Origin: Myxococcales bacterium
GTDB lineage: Bacteria; Myxococcota_A; Polyangia; Polyangiales; Polyangiaceae
Assembly: GCA_016703425.1 (NCBI GenBank)
Contig: JADJCA010000015.1
Coordinates: 62,001-126,000, forward strand
Reading direction: 5' to 3'
Length of the DNA stretch: 64,000 bases
This document shows, piece by piece, positions 42,018-51,314 of this stretch. A program made the position numbers and the translations under genes. Every line of letters begins with the position of its first letter. Position 1 is the first letter of the stretch. The notes below the pieces were generated by a model. That model made no database searches and was not told where the DNA came from. It worked only from the letters and a program-made list of their open reading frames with translations.

Positions 42018-45000
42018 CTAGAACCGCATTCCCACAGTGTCAGCAGCGAACGTGAGCGACTTCGTGCTGATCATCGCTTGCGCGGTGTCGACAAGGACCG
42101 GCACGAAGACGCCGCTCGCCATGCGCACCGGCGTGTCGAGCAGGAGCCCCGTCGGGTGAGTGGCGTTGACCCACACGAGCGCGCCCGTGTCGACGCGGAA
42201 GCGGTAGGCGTCCCACGTGCTCCCGGCCGTAGGCTGCCCCGTCACGATGAAGCTGCCATCGTTGTCGACCGCGAGCCCGAAGCGAGAGTAACGCGCCGAG
42301 TCTCGCGCGTTGACCAGCGTCGTCGAGGTCCCCGTCGCCATGTTGAAGAGCGTGAGTCGGTCGTAGGTCAACGAGTCGACGGGATTGACCCAGCGATCGA
42401 GCGTGACGAATCGCTTGGCCTTGGCGTCGTAGGCCGTCGCCAAGACGTCGGCGACCGGCACCTGTTGGACGGCGGCGAAGAGATGCGTCCACGTGTCTGT
42501 GTCGATCCCATAGCTCCAAACCTCGCTCGTGACGCGACCGGTCGCAGGATCGTGGCCACCGACCATCACGAAGCGGCGCTCGCTCGCCGAATAGAACGCG
42601 CCGTAGCTCGTCCGATCGCTCGGGACGAATCCGGGGGTGCCGGCGGGCGGTGTTCCTGGGGTCTTGGCTCGAAGCGTGTAGGTCGAGAGCCTCAACATGG
42701 TGGGCCGCAAGCTCGCTGCCGTCCACGTTGCCGGCGCGCCCACGTAGATGGCGTCGGTCGCGGCTCGGTTTACCTGCGTGCCCGGCTCCGACGGGCTCAC
42801 CCATCGCATGTCGGTCCGACTCATCAGCGTGCGAACGGAAGCCGGGATGACGGGCGTGAGGTCCACCTGAGGTTGGCCCGCGCCGCCGACGGCGACGTGC
42901 TGCCCCGCCGTGGCGGTCGTGTACGCCCGCGCCGGCCAGCCCACCAAGGTGAAGGGCGCGGGATTGTAGTAGTCCCGAATCGGTGCCGGATCCCAAAGCC
43001 AATCGGGCCGAAGCACCAACTGGCAGTAGTGAAACACGCACGGTAGGTGCCGAATCGTGTAGAGCGGCTGCAGCGGGCGAACGAGCGGCGTCGTGACGTA
43101 TTCGTAGTTCTCGCGGAGCTGTTGCAGGCTCGACGAGTCACGTGTCGACGCGGCCGCGCCGTCTCGCACAGAGCTCCAGAAGAGACCGACGGTTCCCGCG
43201 ACGCCGTTGACTGTGACGCTCTCGACGCGCGCATCGGCGACGTCGCGAGCGGAGAACCAACCGAGGACCTCCGGAGTGCCGACGCGCGTGTTCTCCGTCT
43301 GCTCCGGGTGCGGCAGAAACTGCGTCGTAGTCGTCGACGAGAACGTGCGCGTGAGCCGTTGGTCGATGCCGGCGCCCACGGCGGGGGTAGGTGGCATCGC
43401 GATGCCGCCGGTCGTCGCGGTCGTCACCTTGTTCCAGCGCGTGCCGCTGGCGTCGAAGTCGCCGCGAAGCGTTCGACATCGCAAAGTGGACGAGCACGAG
43501 TTCTTGTCGATCACGCTGGTCCCATCAAGCGGATCCGTGCACGAGCAGTGGCGAAACCCAACCGGCCCAGAGACCGTGGAAACCGACCCGCCGACGCCCA
43601 AGCCCGCCGTCGAAAGGAACGTCGTGACCGCGCTCGTCGAAGCGTACGTCGGCGCGTTCGGGACGAAGCCACCGAGGATCGGCTTCGACACGAAGACCGG
43701 TACCGGATCGCAGATGTCGCCTAGCGCCGTCGCGCCGACCTTGGCCTCCGCGAACGTGTTCGAGTTCGCTTCCATGCCGAGGTTCGCCACGGTGGGGCAA
43801 TTGTCGCAAACGTCGCCAATGCTGTCGCCGTCGGTGTCGTCGCGCTGGGTCGCGCAGCGGCCGAGCAGCGTGATGTTGGTCTGGCAGGTTCCGCCGGCGC
43901 ACTGGGCGTTCGTAGAGCACGCGGCGCCGACGTTGTTGCCGGTCAAACACCGCCCAAACGAGCCAGCCGAGATGCACGCCGCGCCGCCGCAATCGGCAGA
44001 CGTCGTGCAGCGAACATAGCCGTTCGGCTTCAAGGAACAGTTGTCGCAGGTGTCGCCCACCCCGTCGGCGTCGGCATCGAGGCCGTCGCTGGCGCTTGTC
44101 GGGCAGGTGTCGCAAACGTCGCCGATGCCGTCACCATCGGCGTCTTGCTGGTTCGCGTTCTTGCATATCGTCGTCACGTAGCCCCGGGCCGTGCAGGCGG
44201 TAGCCGGGCAATTGTCGCAGGCATCTCCGACCCCATCGCCGTCATCGTCAGCTTGGTTGGGGTTGGAGCAAAGCCACGGCTTGGTGAGGCACTGCGGAGC
44301 CTTGGCTGGCGTGCAGTTGTCCGTTGCGTCATTGATGCCGTCTTCATCGGCGTCGGCGATGAACTGCCGGAGGAACTGGCCGTTGCCGTTGCCGGAGTGG
44401 TCGAACGTCGGGGAGTCTCGATTGACCGTGCTAAGCAGCACCGTGGCTGTGCCGGAATGGACCCCGAACGCCGTCGCCTGGGTGCCGTTCATGAAGAACG
44501 TGCTCGGTCCACCTGAGTCCCCGGGGTCAGAGCGCGCTCCCTGAACGGTCTCGATGTACTTCCATGAGCAGGTTCCAAGTCCCAAGACGCCGCAGTCCTG
44601 AGTGAACGTCAGAGGTGGATTGGTTGCCGCGAAGCGCGTGGTGGTGCCTGCGAAGCCAATCATCTCGCTTGCGGTCGGCATGAACACCGGTTGGCTAAGC
44701 GCGGGATTGAAGAGCCGATCAAGGAAGTCGCCCGCCGTGTACAGCTTGAGGGGCGACGGCAACTCTGTGGTCGTGAGGTTGCGCGACAGCAATACGACAG
44801 CGAGGTCGCGGTCCGCCCGGCCGGCCGGCTTCGAGGAAGGCGGCACACAGAAGATGTTCGCGAAGTCGGCAGGGAAAGGCGTCGCACTGAGGATCGAGAC
44901 CTGAGCGGCCGGTCCGACGGCCTGCGGCAGCGAGAAGACCCCGGCGGCCCCGCCGCACAGGCAATGTGCAGCGGTGAGCACTCGGTCTCGACCGAACGCG

Positions 45001-45044
45001 ATTCCGGAGCAAAATCCGCCGGTCGCGAAGTTTATGTACCCCAC
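42018..45044 (-). CDS. Trypsin-like serine protease with TSP3 repeats (main part)
   Basis: The frame encodes a chymotrypsin-fold protease: LTAAHCL (catalytic His), ADRDLAVVLL (Asp) and DPGDSGGP (Ser), all within the first 230 residues. Five thrombospondin type 3 repeats follow (about 235-430; DADEDGINDATDNC, DDDGDGVGDACDNC, DADGDGIGDVCDTC, DADADGVGDTCDNC, DTDGDSIGDVCDNC), which bind calcium. A long C-terminal part (about 460-1008) ends in kelch/propeller-like strands (FVMVGGHDPATGRVTSEVWSYG). The GTG at 45044 is inside the protease domain strand VGYINFATGG. The true beginning is the short upstream frame 45106-45225, separated by one extra base in a C10 tract. Confidence 0.85.
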   Translation of the reverse strand: MGYINFATGGFCSGIAFGRDRVLTAAHCLCGGAAGVFSLPQAVGPAAQVSILSATPFPADFANIFCVPPSSKPAGRADRDLAVVLLSRNLTTTELPSPLKLYTAGDFLDRLFNPALSQPVFMPTASEMIGFAGTTTRFAATNPPLTFTQDCGVLGLGTCSWKYIETVQGARSDPGDSGGPSTFFMNGTQATAFGVHSGTATVLLSTVNRDSPTFDHSGNGNGQFLRQFIADADEDGINDATDNCTPAKAPQCLTKPWLCSNPNQADDDGDGVGDACDNCPATACTARGYVTTICKNANQQDADGDGIGDVCDTCPTSASDGLDADADGVGDTCDNCSLKPNGYVRCTTSADCGGAACISAGSFGRCLTGNNVGAACSTNAQCAGGTCQTNITLLGRCATQRDDTDGDSIGDVCDNCPTVANLGMEANSNTFAEAKVGATALGDICDPVPVFVSKPILGGFVPNAPTYASTSAVTTFLSTAGLGVGGSVSTVSGPVGFRHCSCTDPLDGTSVIDKNSCSSTLRCRTLRGDFDASGTRWNKVTTATTGGIAMPPTPAVGAGIDQRLTRTFSSTTTTQFLPHPEQTENTRVGTPEVLGWFSARDVADARVESVTVNGVAGTVGLFWSSVRDGAAASTRDSSSLQQLRENYEYVTTPLVRPLQPLYTIRHLPCVFHYCQLVLRPDWLWDPAPIRDYYNPAPFTLVGWPARAYTTATAGQHVAVGGAGQPQVDLTPVIPASVRTLMSRTDMRWVSPSEPGTQVNRAATDAIYVGAPATWTAASLRPTMLRLSTYTLRAKTPGTPPAGTPGFVPSDRTSYGAFYSASERRFVMVGGHDPATGRVTSEVWSYGIDTDTWTHLFAAVQQVPVADVLATAYDAKAKRFVTLDRWVNPVDSLTYDRLTLFNMATGTSTTLVNARDSARYSRFGLAVDNDGSFIVTGQPTAGSTWDAYRFRVDTGALVWVNATHPTGLLLDTPVRMASGVFVPVLVDTAQAMISTKSLTFAADTVGMRF

Positions 45045-45105
45045 CGCGCGATACGGCAGCCCCGGCTCATTCGTGACGTCGTGAACGTTCCCGCCCGAGA
45101 TGTGC

Positions 45106-45225
45106 TCACGAATCGTGTGGGTAGCCGTGGGGGGGGGGACCTACCTCGAGGTCACTGCATGACGCAAGCAACCAGCCCAGCCCGATCAGCACGCCCAGCC
45201 GCCCGCCTTCACGAAGTCGTCGCAT
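45106..45225 (-). CDS. Signal-peptide segment of the TSP3 protease, out of frame
   Basis: From the ATG at 45225 the frame encodes a lipoprotein signal (basic MRRLREGG, hydrophobic LGVLIGLGWLL, lipobox ASCSD) and then Pro-Pro-Pro, ending at a stop 40 codons in. With nine C's instead of ten (plus-strand G's at 45129-45138), it would run on through TATHTIREHISGGNVHDVTNE into the protease, giving one 1,068-residue lipoprotein. Confidence 0.7.
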   Translation of the reverse strand: MRRLREGGRLGVLIGLGWLLASCSDLEVGPPPHGYPHDS

Positions 45226-45395
45226 CGCGTGTCCCCCCCGAGCCGTTGGATTTCCGCCTCAAGACAGCGAAGGCAGCCCCTGACTATGGCCGCGTTCAAC
45301 TCGTGCGCACGGTCAACGCGCCAACGCTTCGCAAATGAGTGGGACCCTGCGGCACGCGGAACGCGAGCGCCATCCGTTGGAGCACACGAGCCTCT

Positions 45396-45418
45396 AGCGG
45401 CCTTTCCCTTCGGCCGCT
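45396..45418 (-). terminator. Weak terminator-like hairpin after the sugar-dehydrogenase-like gene
   Basis: AGCGGCC (45396-45402) and GGCCGCT (45412-45418) are perfect 7-bp inverted copies with a 9-base loop, eight bases after the stop at 45426 on the minus strand. No U-tract follows, so intrinsic termination is doubtful. Confidence 0.3.
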
Positions 45419-45425
45419 CACTTCG

Positions 45426-46781
45426 TCACTTCGGACGAATGCGGTACACCACGTTCGCCTGATCGTCGGCCACGAAGAGGCTCCCGCGCGCGCCCACGGC
45501 GACGCCGCTCGGGCGTCCAATGCGCGTTGTGCCGTCGGCGAGTTGGAAGCCCGTGACGAAGTCCGTGAGCTGCTTTTGGGGATCGGCCCAATCGACGGGA
45601 ATCTTCGGCGTGTCGCCGTCCATTTCGACGAACACGACGCGCGGCGCGGCGATGTACTTGCCGTTCGCGTCATGCCACGAGCCGTGCAGCGACAAGAAGA
45701 GACCGCCCTTGTGGCTCGCGGGAAAGGCGAAGGTGCCCGGCTGGTTCGCTGGGTAAAACGCCGCTCCGATGATCGTTGAGTAGGCTGGCACCACCACGCG
45801 AGGCACGACCACGCCGGAGCAATCGGCGCCGGCCTTGTAGGCCACATGGTTCTCTTCGCAGTCGGGCCAGCCGTAGTCGGCCACGCCAGCGTGCGCCGTG
45901 ACAGGGTCGAGGAACTCGTAGGGGTGACCCGTCGGCAGATCGTCTTGCCCCGCCCCCCCCGCCCAAAGCGAGCCGGTCTGGGGGTGCACGGCGACCGCGA
46001 TGGCGTTGCGGATTCGCTTGGCTCGCGTCGTCATGCCGCTGCCATCGGCGCCCATGATCTGAATCGTCGCGCGTGTGGGATCGGTCTCGACGCAGGCGTT
46101 GCACGAAGAGCCTACCGAGGCGTAGAGCTGGCCCTGCGAGAAACCCAGCGACGTCGTGACGTGGCCGCCCCCGCCACCGGGGCGGACCTTCGCGATGCCG
46201 GAGCCTGGGGCCGCTGACGTTTGCCCGTCGACGTAGGGCATCGAATGAATACCCTGCGTTGTGGCGGCGTAAACCGTGCAGTTTGCACGCGCGAAGGTGA
46301 CGCCGTGGGCCTGCGACTCGGGGAGCGTGGCGAAGGTCGTCGCCGCGCCGGAGGCGCCGTCGGCCTCGGCGCCGGGAATGAGCATGAGCCGAGTGCCCGA
46401 CGTGCCCACGAGGAGATCGCCGTTGGGAAGCGCCGCTAGGTGGCGCGGCGAGGTCACGGTCGCGAGCGTTTCGATCTTGTACCCAGCGGCGAGCGTCAAG
46501 GCCGGCGCCGGCGGAGGGCTCGCCTGCGGCGCGGCTGTCGAAGGCACGTCGCCGCGGCACGCGGGAGGTCCCGCGTCCGCTTCAGTGACGAGGATGCCGC
46601 CGTCGGTGACCGGGAAGGTCACGCTGCCAGCGTCGGAAGGCGTTTGCCCGGCGGGGGTTCCACCGCCAGCGGTTGCGCCGTTGGCGTCGTCGGCTCCGCA
46701 GGCGGCGACGAAGGACGCGGTGGTGGCCAGGGCGAGCGCGGCGCCGGGCGCCACGCGAAGGAAGGCGATGAGGAGCTTCAC
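45426..46781 (-). CDS. Glucose/sorbosone dehydrogenase-like lipoprotein (beta-propeller)
   Basis: The 451-aa protein has a signal peptide and lipobox (SFVAACGAD), a Gly/Thr/Asp linker, and from about residue 100 a six-bladed quinoprotein-type propeller: SPRHLAALPNGDLLVGTSG, IRNAIAVAVHPQTGSLWAGG, DYGWPDCEENHV, FLSLHGSWHD and RPSGVAVGARGSLFVADDQANVVYRI. The family oxidises sugars with PQQ in some members, but many exported relatives lack proof of activity. It is likely on the outer membrane. Confidence 0.82.
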   Translation of the reverse strand: MKLLIAFLRVAPGAALALATTASFVAACGADDANGATAGGGTPAGQTPSDAGSVTFPVTDGGILVTEADAGPPACRGDVPSTAAPQASPPPAPALTLAAGYKIETLATVTSPRHLAALPNGDLLVGTSGTRLMLIPGAEADGASGAATTFATLPESQAHGVTFARANCTVYAATTQGIHSMPYVDGQTSAAPGSGIAKVRPGGGGGHVTTSLGFSQGQLYASVGSSCNACVETDPTRATIQIMGADGSGMTTRAKRIRNAIAVAVHPQTGSLWAGGAGQDDLPTGHPYEFLDPVTAHAGVADYGWPDCEENHVAYKAGADCSGVVVPRVVVPAYSTIIGAAFYPANQPGTFAFPASHKGGLFLSLHGSWHDANGKYIAAPRVVFVEMDGDTPKIPVDWADPQKQLTDFVTGFQLADGTTRIGRPSGVAVGARGSLFVADDQANVVYRIRPK

Positions 46782-46826
46782 GCCGCGGATGGTAGCGGAA
46801 ACTGCGCCGAGGGGCGCGAGGCCACG

Positions 46827-47678
46827 TCAGGCGCGCTTCGGCCGCACGACGAAATTCCCCTCGCCGTCGGCGGCGATGGCGCCCTCCTTAAGGAGGCGAC
46901 CGGCGGCCCGCTTGAAGGCCTTCTTCGACAGATCGAAGAGCTCGCGCAGCTCGTCGGGGCTCGACTTGTCGGAGACGCGCGGTGGCGTGGGGCCCGAGAG
47001 CACCGCGAGGATGCGCTGAGCGTCGCCTTCGAGCTCCAGGTGGGCCGGGCCGCGCAGCGAGAGCTCGATCTTGCCGTCTCGATGCACGTGCGTGATGCGA
47101 AACTTCGCGGCGGCGCCGCGCTCCAGCCGGTGCGGCTCGCTCACAGGAACGAGCCCTACGTGCCGACGCTCGACGATGACGAAGAGCCCGAGCGAGAGGT
47201 CGTTGCGCCAGGCTTCTCCTTGGACCCACTGGCCGACCTGCGCATCCGGCAGCTCGTCGAGCATTTCCGTTACGCGCATCGTTCCCGCGAGGCGCCCCGT
47301 GTCGTCGAGGATGAGGCCCACGGGGTGACGTTCGCCGATGAAGACGTCGCGGGTCTGCTCGCCGAGCGGCACGAGCAACTCCTTCGGTAGCCCCCAATCG
47401 ACGAAGGCTCCAAAGCTCGTCTTGGCCTTGACCTCGAGAAACGTCACCTCGCCGAGGGTGAGCTTGGGCTCCTCCCGCGTCGCGATGGGTCGATCCTCCG
47501 AATCGAGCGCGATGAAGACCTCGATCTCGTCGCCTTCGGCGGCGTTCTCCGGAACCTCGCGCCCCGGCAAGAGGACCACGTCGCGGTCTTCCTCGGCGCG
47601 CTCCGAGAGGAACGCGCCCGGCGAGCCGACGCGCCGCACCGAGAGCGTCACGTGGTGGCCCAAGTGATCGAGGATCAT
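46827..47678 (-). CDS. CvfB-like S1 RNA-binding protein
   Basis: The 283-aa protein contains S1-like beta-barrels: FLEVKAKTSFGAFVDWGLPKELLVP (about 75-110) and IVERRHVGLVPVSE...KFRITHVHRDGKIELSL (about 165-210). A C-terminal winged helix follows (SPDELRELFDLSKKAFKRAAGRLLKEGAI). This order is that of CvfB, an RNA-binding regulator. It is cytosolic. Its start overlaps the stop of the carboxylesterase gene upstream (ATGA at 47675-47678). Confidence 0.85.
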   Translation of the reverse strand: MILDHLGHHVTLSVRRVGSPGAFLSERAEEDRDVVLLPGREVPENAAEGDEIEVFIALDSEDRPIATREEPKLTLGEVTFLEVKAKTSFGAFVDWGLPKELLVPLGEQTRDVFIGERHPVGLILDDTGRLAGTMRVTEMLDELPDAQVGQWVQGEAWRNDLSLGLFVIVERRHVGLVPVSEPHRLERGAAAKFRITHVHRDGKIELSLRGPAHLELEGDAQRILAVLSGPTPPRVSDKSSPDELRELFDLSKKAFKRAAGRLLKEGAIAADGEGNFVVRPKRA

Positions 47679-48406
47679 GCGAGCACCCGCTTCGCGAAGT
47701 CGGAGACCTCGTCGAGCACCGCTTGGGGAATCGTGTGACCGCCGCGGAAGGGGTGCCACGTGACCGGCAGGCCGTGCGCGACGAGCGTGTCCTTGAGCGC
47801 CTCCGACGTCGCGAACGGCAAGAGCTCATCCTCTCGGCCGTGGCTCATGAAGACCGGCAAGCCGCGCCGTGGCTCGTAGCGCGCCTCCCATTCGCCAGAG
47901 GCGATGTGCGTCGCCGACATGAGGACGACGCCCGCGAGCGCGCGCGGATACCGAAGGGCCACGTCGAGCGCGAGCATCGCGCCTTGCGAGAAGCCACCGA
48001 GGAGCAGCTTGCCGGGTGCCGGTGCGAAGATGCGTTCGATCTCCGTGAGGAACGCGTTCACCTTCGCGCTGACTTCGTGCAGGCCCTCCGGCACCTCGTG
48101 GACGTCTGGCGCTTCGCCGCGCGCGCGGCGGCGCATGCGGGCCTCGAGATCGATCCACCACCAGGCTCGCCCGCCCATGTACTCGGGCGGCAGTTCGAGC
48201 GGCGCTTCCGGAAACACGAAGCGCGTGCCCTCGGGCATGTCGAGGACGCCAGACAGCGCGACGAGATCGTCGCCGGGGGCGCCGAAGCCGTGGAGGAGCA
48301 CGACGACAGGGCCGTCACCGCCGCCGCGGGAGTCGGAGCCACCGGTGACGCGCGCCGCGAGAGGGAGCCTTTCCATGCTCTGGACCATAGCAGCAGCAGC
48401 GGTCAT
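47675..48406 (-). CDS. Phospholipase/carboxylesterase family hydrolase
   Basis: The alpha/beta hydrolase has VVVLLHGFGAPGDDLVAL, the nucleophile elbow GGFSQGAMLALDVALRYP, the Asp in HGREDELLPF and His in FRGGHTIP, all as in bacterial phospholipase/carboxylesterases of the dienelactone-hydrolase-like group. It probably hydrolyses short esters in the cytosol. Three ATGs are possible (48406, 48388, 48376); I took the first that clears the upstream antisense overlap. It is divergent from the GT-C-like gene. Confidence 0.82.
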   Translation of the reverse strand: MTAAAAMVQSMERLPLAARVTGGSDSRGGGDGPVVVLLHGFGAPGDDLVALSGVLDMPEGTRFVFPEAPLELPPEYMGGRAWWWIDLEARMRRRARGEAPDVHEVPEGLHEVSAKVNAFLTEIERIFAPAPGKLLLGGFSQGAMLALDVALRYPRALAGVVLMSATHIASGEWEARYEPRRGLPVFMSHGREDELLPFATSEALKDTLVAHGLPVTWHPFRGGHTIPQAVLDEVSDFAKRVLA

Positions 48407-48494
48407 AGCGGCGGCCCTGCGTCGCGTCTCGTGACGGCCGTCTCGCGAAGCGTGGCGCCGCCGGCGCGATGCGCCTGGATCGAAGCCGCCCACC

Positions 48495-50465
48495 GTGCGA
48501 GCGTGGCAACGCGCCTTGCCGTCCACTCCGCCTTCCACGAACGCGTCGCCGGGACTGCGCGCCGTCGCCGCTCTCGCGCTCGCATTGACGCACGCGGCAC
48601 TCGTCGTGGGCGGCGTCTTGCCGCGCTATGACGCGCTCGTCTTCGTGCCCATGGCGTCGCTCTTTGCGTGGCTCACGGTGCCGCTCTCAAGACGAGTCGG
48701 CCTGGCGCTCACGATGGCCTTCTTCGTCGCCGTGGGAGCCTCATCGTTCGCGCACCAACTATGGACCGGACTCGAAGGGCGCCACGCGCTCGTCGGCGGC
48801 ATCATTCCGTGGAGCGACGCCGAGGGTTTCCTCTCCAACACCTGGCGTCTCGTCCACGGCTTGCCGCTGAGCACGCCGGCGACGCTGACGGCGATGCGTC
48901 CGCTCTATCCCTTGAGCCTCGCCGGCGTCATGTCGCTCACGGGCTTCGACCTGCGCGCGGCGCTCGGCGTCTTCGGGCTCGTGGCCGCGCTCTTGATGGG
49001 AGCCGTATCGCGAGAGCTTGGCGCGCGTTATGGCTGGCGCGCGCTGGCCGTCGTCCTCGTCGTCTTCGCCTTCTTCCTGCGGCGCTACCTCTTTGTGGTC
49101 GCGACGGAGGCGCTCGCCGCCATTGCAGGCCTCGTGGCCTTCCGACTCTTGCTCGCGGCGACGCCCCACGGCGGCCGAACGCTGCGAGGCGGGCCTCTCT
49201 TGCCGGTCGCGTTCTTGTGTCTCGGCGTGGCGCTTCTCGCGCGCCCCCCGGGGCCTCTCGTCGCGTTGCCGCTCTTGGTCGTCTGGATCGCACGCCGCGC
49301 CGAAGCCCGCGGGCGAAGGCTCGCCTTCCTGTGCGCCTTGTCGCTCGGCGCCGCCGCGATCGCGAACGCGTCGTTGATCCGCTCGCTCGGCGACGGCTTC
49401 GGGCGCATGGGCGGCGAGTTTCCGCCGGTCCTCTACGGCGCCGTTCACGGCGAGCAGTTCACGTACCTGGGCGAGGTCCACCGCGACGTTGCCGACCTGC
49501 CACAAGCGGAGCGCATGAACGCGACCTTGCGTCTCTTGGGGCGCGAGATCGCCGAGAGGCCGTGGCTCGTCTTCGGAATCTTTCGGAGCGCGGGTTCGTT
49601 CGTAGCGGGTCCCCACGGAACGTTCTCGGTCATTCACTACGCACCTGACGACACGCACCTGGAGGGCTCAGGCACCTTGGGCGAACGGGCCCGACGACTC
49701 GTCGACAACGCCGGCCTCTACCGCGCGCTCAACCTGATCTTCATGGCCACGCTCGGCGGCCTCTACGCCCTCGCGCTCCTCCGCGAGTCGTGGCGCGCCG
49801 CGCGCGCGTGGCGGCGCGGGACCCTATCGCGCGTAGGCGAGGCGGCGCTCTTGGTGTTCGCCGGCACCGTCAGCGCCGCGTTCCTCACGCCTCCGTGGAT
49901 CACCGAGAGCGCGCAGCTCCAAGCGTCCACCTTGAGCTTCATGGCGGTCCTGCCTTGGATCGCGCGGGCCGACGAGCGAATGGCGACGGCAGGGGCTCAC
50001 CCGCGTGCGAGCGAGGCTGGGGAAAGTCCAAGGTGGCTCGCGCTTGCGCCCGTTGTTGGTCTTCTCGCGTGGTTCGCGGCTTCGTTCGCGGCGTGCTTCG
50101 TTCGCAAGTCCGACGTCCCGAAGGGGGCGTGCGACACGCCGCGCGCGTTCTTCTTCGAACCGAGCACGGCGGTGACCGTGGGCGAGGCCGGCTACACGAT
50201 GGCGCGCGCCCAAGAGAACTTGCGCATGGTGGGCAAACACAACGGCGATCTCGTCGACTCGCTCCGCGGCGACCTGGCACCCGGCTTCACGGTGGCGCTC
50301 GCATTCGACGGTTGCGCTGGCCGCGCGGCGGCCTGGACGGGGCCGAGCGCGATGCGGTCGATGACGCGCGCGTGGTCGCGTCCGAGCGCGACGCCCGTCG
50401 ACGCCAGAGGGCGTGTTTTTCGCGTCGATGTCGGCAGCGCGGACCCGCGCCGCGGCGTTGACTGA
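48495..50465 (+). CDS. Multi-spanning membrane protein, GT-C glycosyltransferase-like
   Basis: The 656-aa protein has about 11 membrane helices up to residue 545 and a C-terminal soluble domain. A loop after the second helix pair holds IIPWSDAEGFLSNTWRLVHG with an acidic residue pair, and a long loop follows the seventh or eighth helix, as in dolichyl-phosphate-mannose-dependent (GT-C) transferases. No exact family signature was recognised. The GTG start is 88 bp from a divergent gene. Confidence 0.6.
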   Translation: MRAWQRALPSTPPSTNASPGLRAVAALALALTHAALVVGGVLPRYDALVFVPMASLFAWLTVPLSRRVGLALTMAFFVAVGASSFAHQLWTGLEGRHALVGGIIPWSDAEGFLSNTWRLVHGLPLSTPATLTAMRPLYPLSLAGVMSLTGFDLRAALGVFGLVAALLMGAVSRELGARYGWRALAVVLVVFAFFLRRYLFVVATEALAAIAGLVAFRLLLAATPHGGRTLRGGPLLPVAFLCLGVALLARPPGPLVALPLLVVWIARRAEARGRRLAFLCALSLGAAAIANASLIRSLGDGFGRMGGEFPPVLYGAVHGEQFTYLGEVHRDVADLPQAERMNATLRLLGREIAERPWLVFGIFRSAGSFVAGPHGTFSVIHYAPDDTHLEGSGTLGERARRLVDNAGLYRALNLIFMATLGGLYALALLRESWRAARAWRRGTLSRVGEAALLVFAGTVSAAFLTPPWITESAQLQASTLSFMAVLPWIARADERMATAGAHPRASEAGESPRWLALAPVVGLLAWFAASFAACFVRKSDVPKGACDTPRAFFFEPSTAVTVGEAGYTMARAQENLRMVGKHNGDLVDSLRGDLAPGFTVALAFDGCAGRAAAWTGPSAMRSMTRAWSRPSATPVDARGRVFRVDVGSADPRRGVD

Positions 50466-50499
50466 CAGCGCGTTCGTTGTGGGCGATGCTGCGCGAAGC

Positions 50500-51207
50500 A
50501 TGAGCCCCGCGTCCTCTCACGTGTCCTCGCCTCAACTCCAGCCCCTCCTCGTCATCGGCAACAAGAACTACTCGTCGTGGTCGCTCCGGCCGTGGCTCGC
50601 CCTCAAGTGGGCGGGAATTCCCTTTGACGAGCGCGTCGTGTTCCTGGGAGGTCCGGGCTACGGCAAGTCACAGATCCCGGAAGTTTTGGCCTTGAGCCCG
50701 TCGGGACGCGTCCCCGCGCTCCACGTCGGCGAGACGCGCATCTGGGATTCACTCGCGATCATCGAGTGGGCCGCCGAGGTGTCGCGACAGGGCAAGCTCT
50801 GGCCCGACGAGCCGATGGCGCGCGCCGTCTGTCGCTCCCTTGCGTGCGAGATGCACTCGAGCTTCGGCGCGTTGCGCCGCGACCTCGGAATGAACATCCG
50901 GCGACGCACGACGCCTCGCGACTGGCCCGGCGACACGCGCGCCGATCTCGCGCGCGTCGTCGACATCTTCACGGCGACGCGCCGTGACTTTGGCGCGCCT
51001 GCGGGCGGGCCGTTTCTGTTTGGCGCGCGGACGGCCGTCGACGCGATGTTCGCGCCGGTGTGTACGCGCCTTCGAACGTACGGCGTCCCCCTCGAGGGCG
51101 CGGCAGCGGCGTATTGCGCGGCGGTGCTCGAAGACGCGGCCTTCCGCGAATGGGAGCGGGCCGCAGAGGCCGAGACGCAGACGATCGCCGAGACGGACGC
51201 GCTGTAG
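50500..51207 (+). CDS. Glutathione S-transferase family protein
   Basis: The protein (235 aa) has a thioredoxin-like N-domain, NKNYSSWSLRPWLALKWAGIPFDE, with the Ser/Tyr region usual for catalysis and the cis-Pro loop SGRVPALHV. DSLAIIEW binds the gamma-glutamyl group, and an all-helical C-domain follows. The layout matches YfcF-type and related GSTs. The in-frame extension upstream overlaps the previous gene, so the ATG at 50500 is preferred. Confidence 0.85.
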   Translation: MSPASSHVSSPQLQPLLVIGNKNYSSWSLRPWLALKWAGIPFDERVVFLGGPGYGKSQIPEVLALSPSGRVPALHVGETRIWDSLAIIEWAAEVSRQGKLWPDEPMARAVCRSLACEMHSSFGALRRDLGMNIRRRTTPRDWPGDTRADLARVVDIFTATRRDFGAPAGGPFLFGARTAVDAMFAPVCTRLRTYGVPLEGAAAAYCAAVLEDAAFREWERAAEAETQTIAETDAL

Positions 51208-51314
51208 GTCGAGCCGCTCCGGGCGGCGGGAGCCCTCGAGGCGACGGACAACACCACGGACTATTCCGGACGGCGCCTTGCGTGGCCGGCGCCACCGACA
51301 ATGGTGCGCGCGAG

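Noticed and set aside
45396..45418. Strong intrinsic terminator
   Set aside because: A 7-bp stem is present but no T-tract follows on the relevant strand, so only a weak call was kept.
51266..51282. GG-N10-GC site upstream of the GGxDxY lipoprotein as a sigma54 promoter
   Set aside because: The -12 block fits (CTTGC) but the -24 block is CGGACG rather than TGGCAC, so only the dinucleotides agree.
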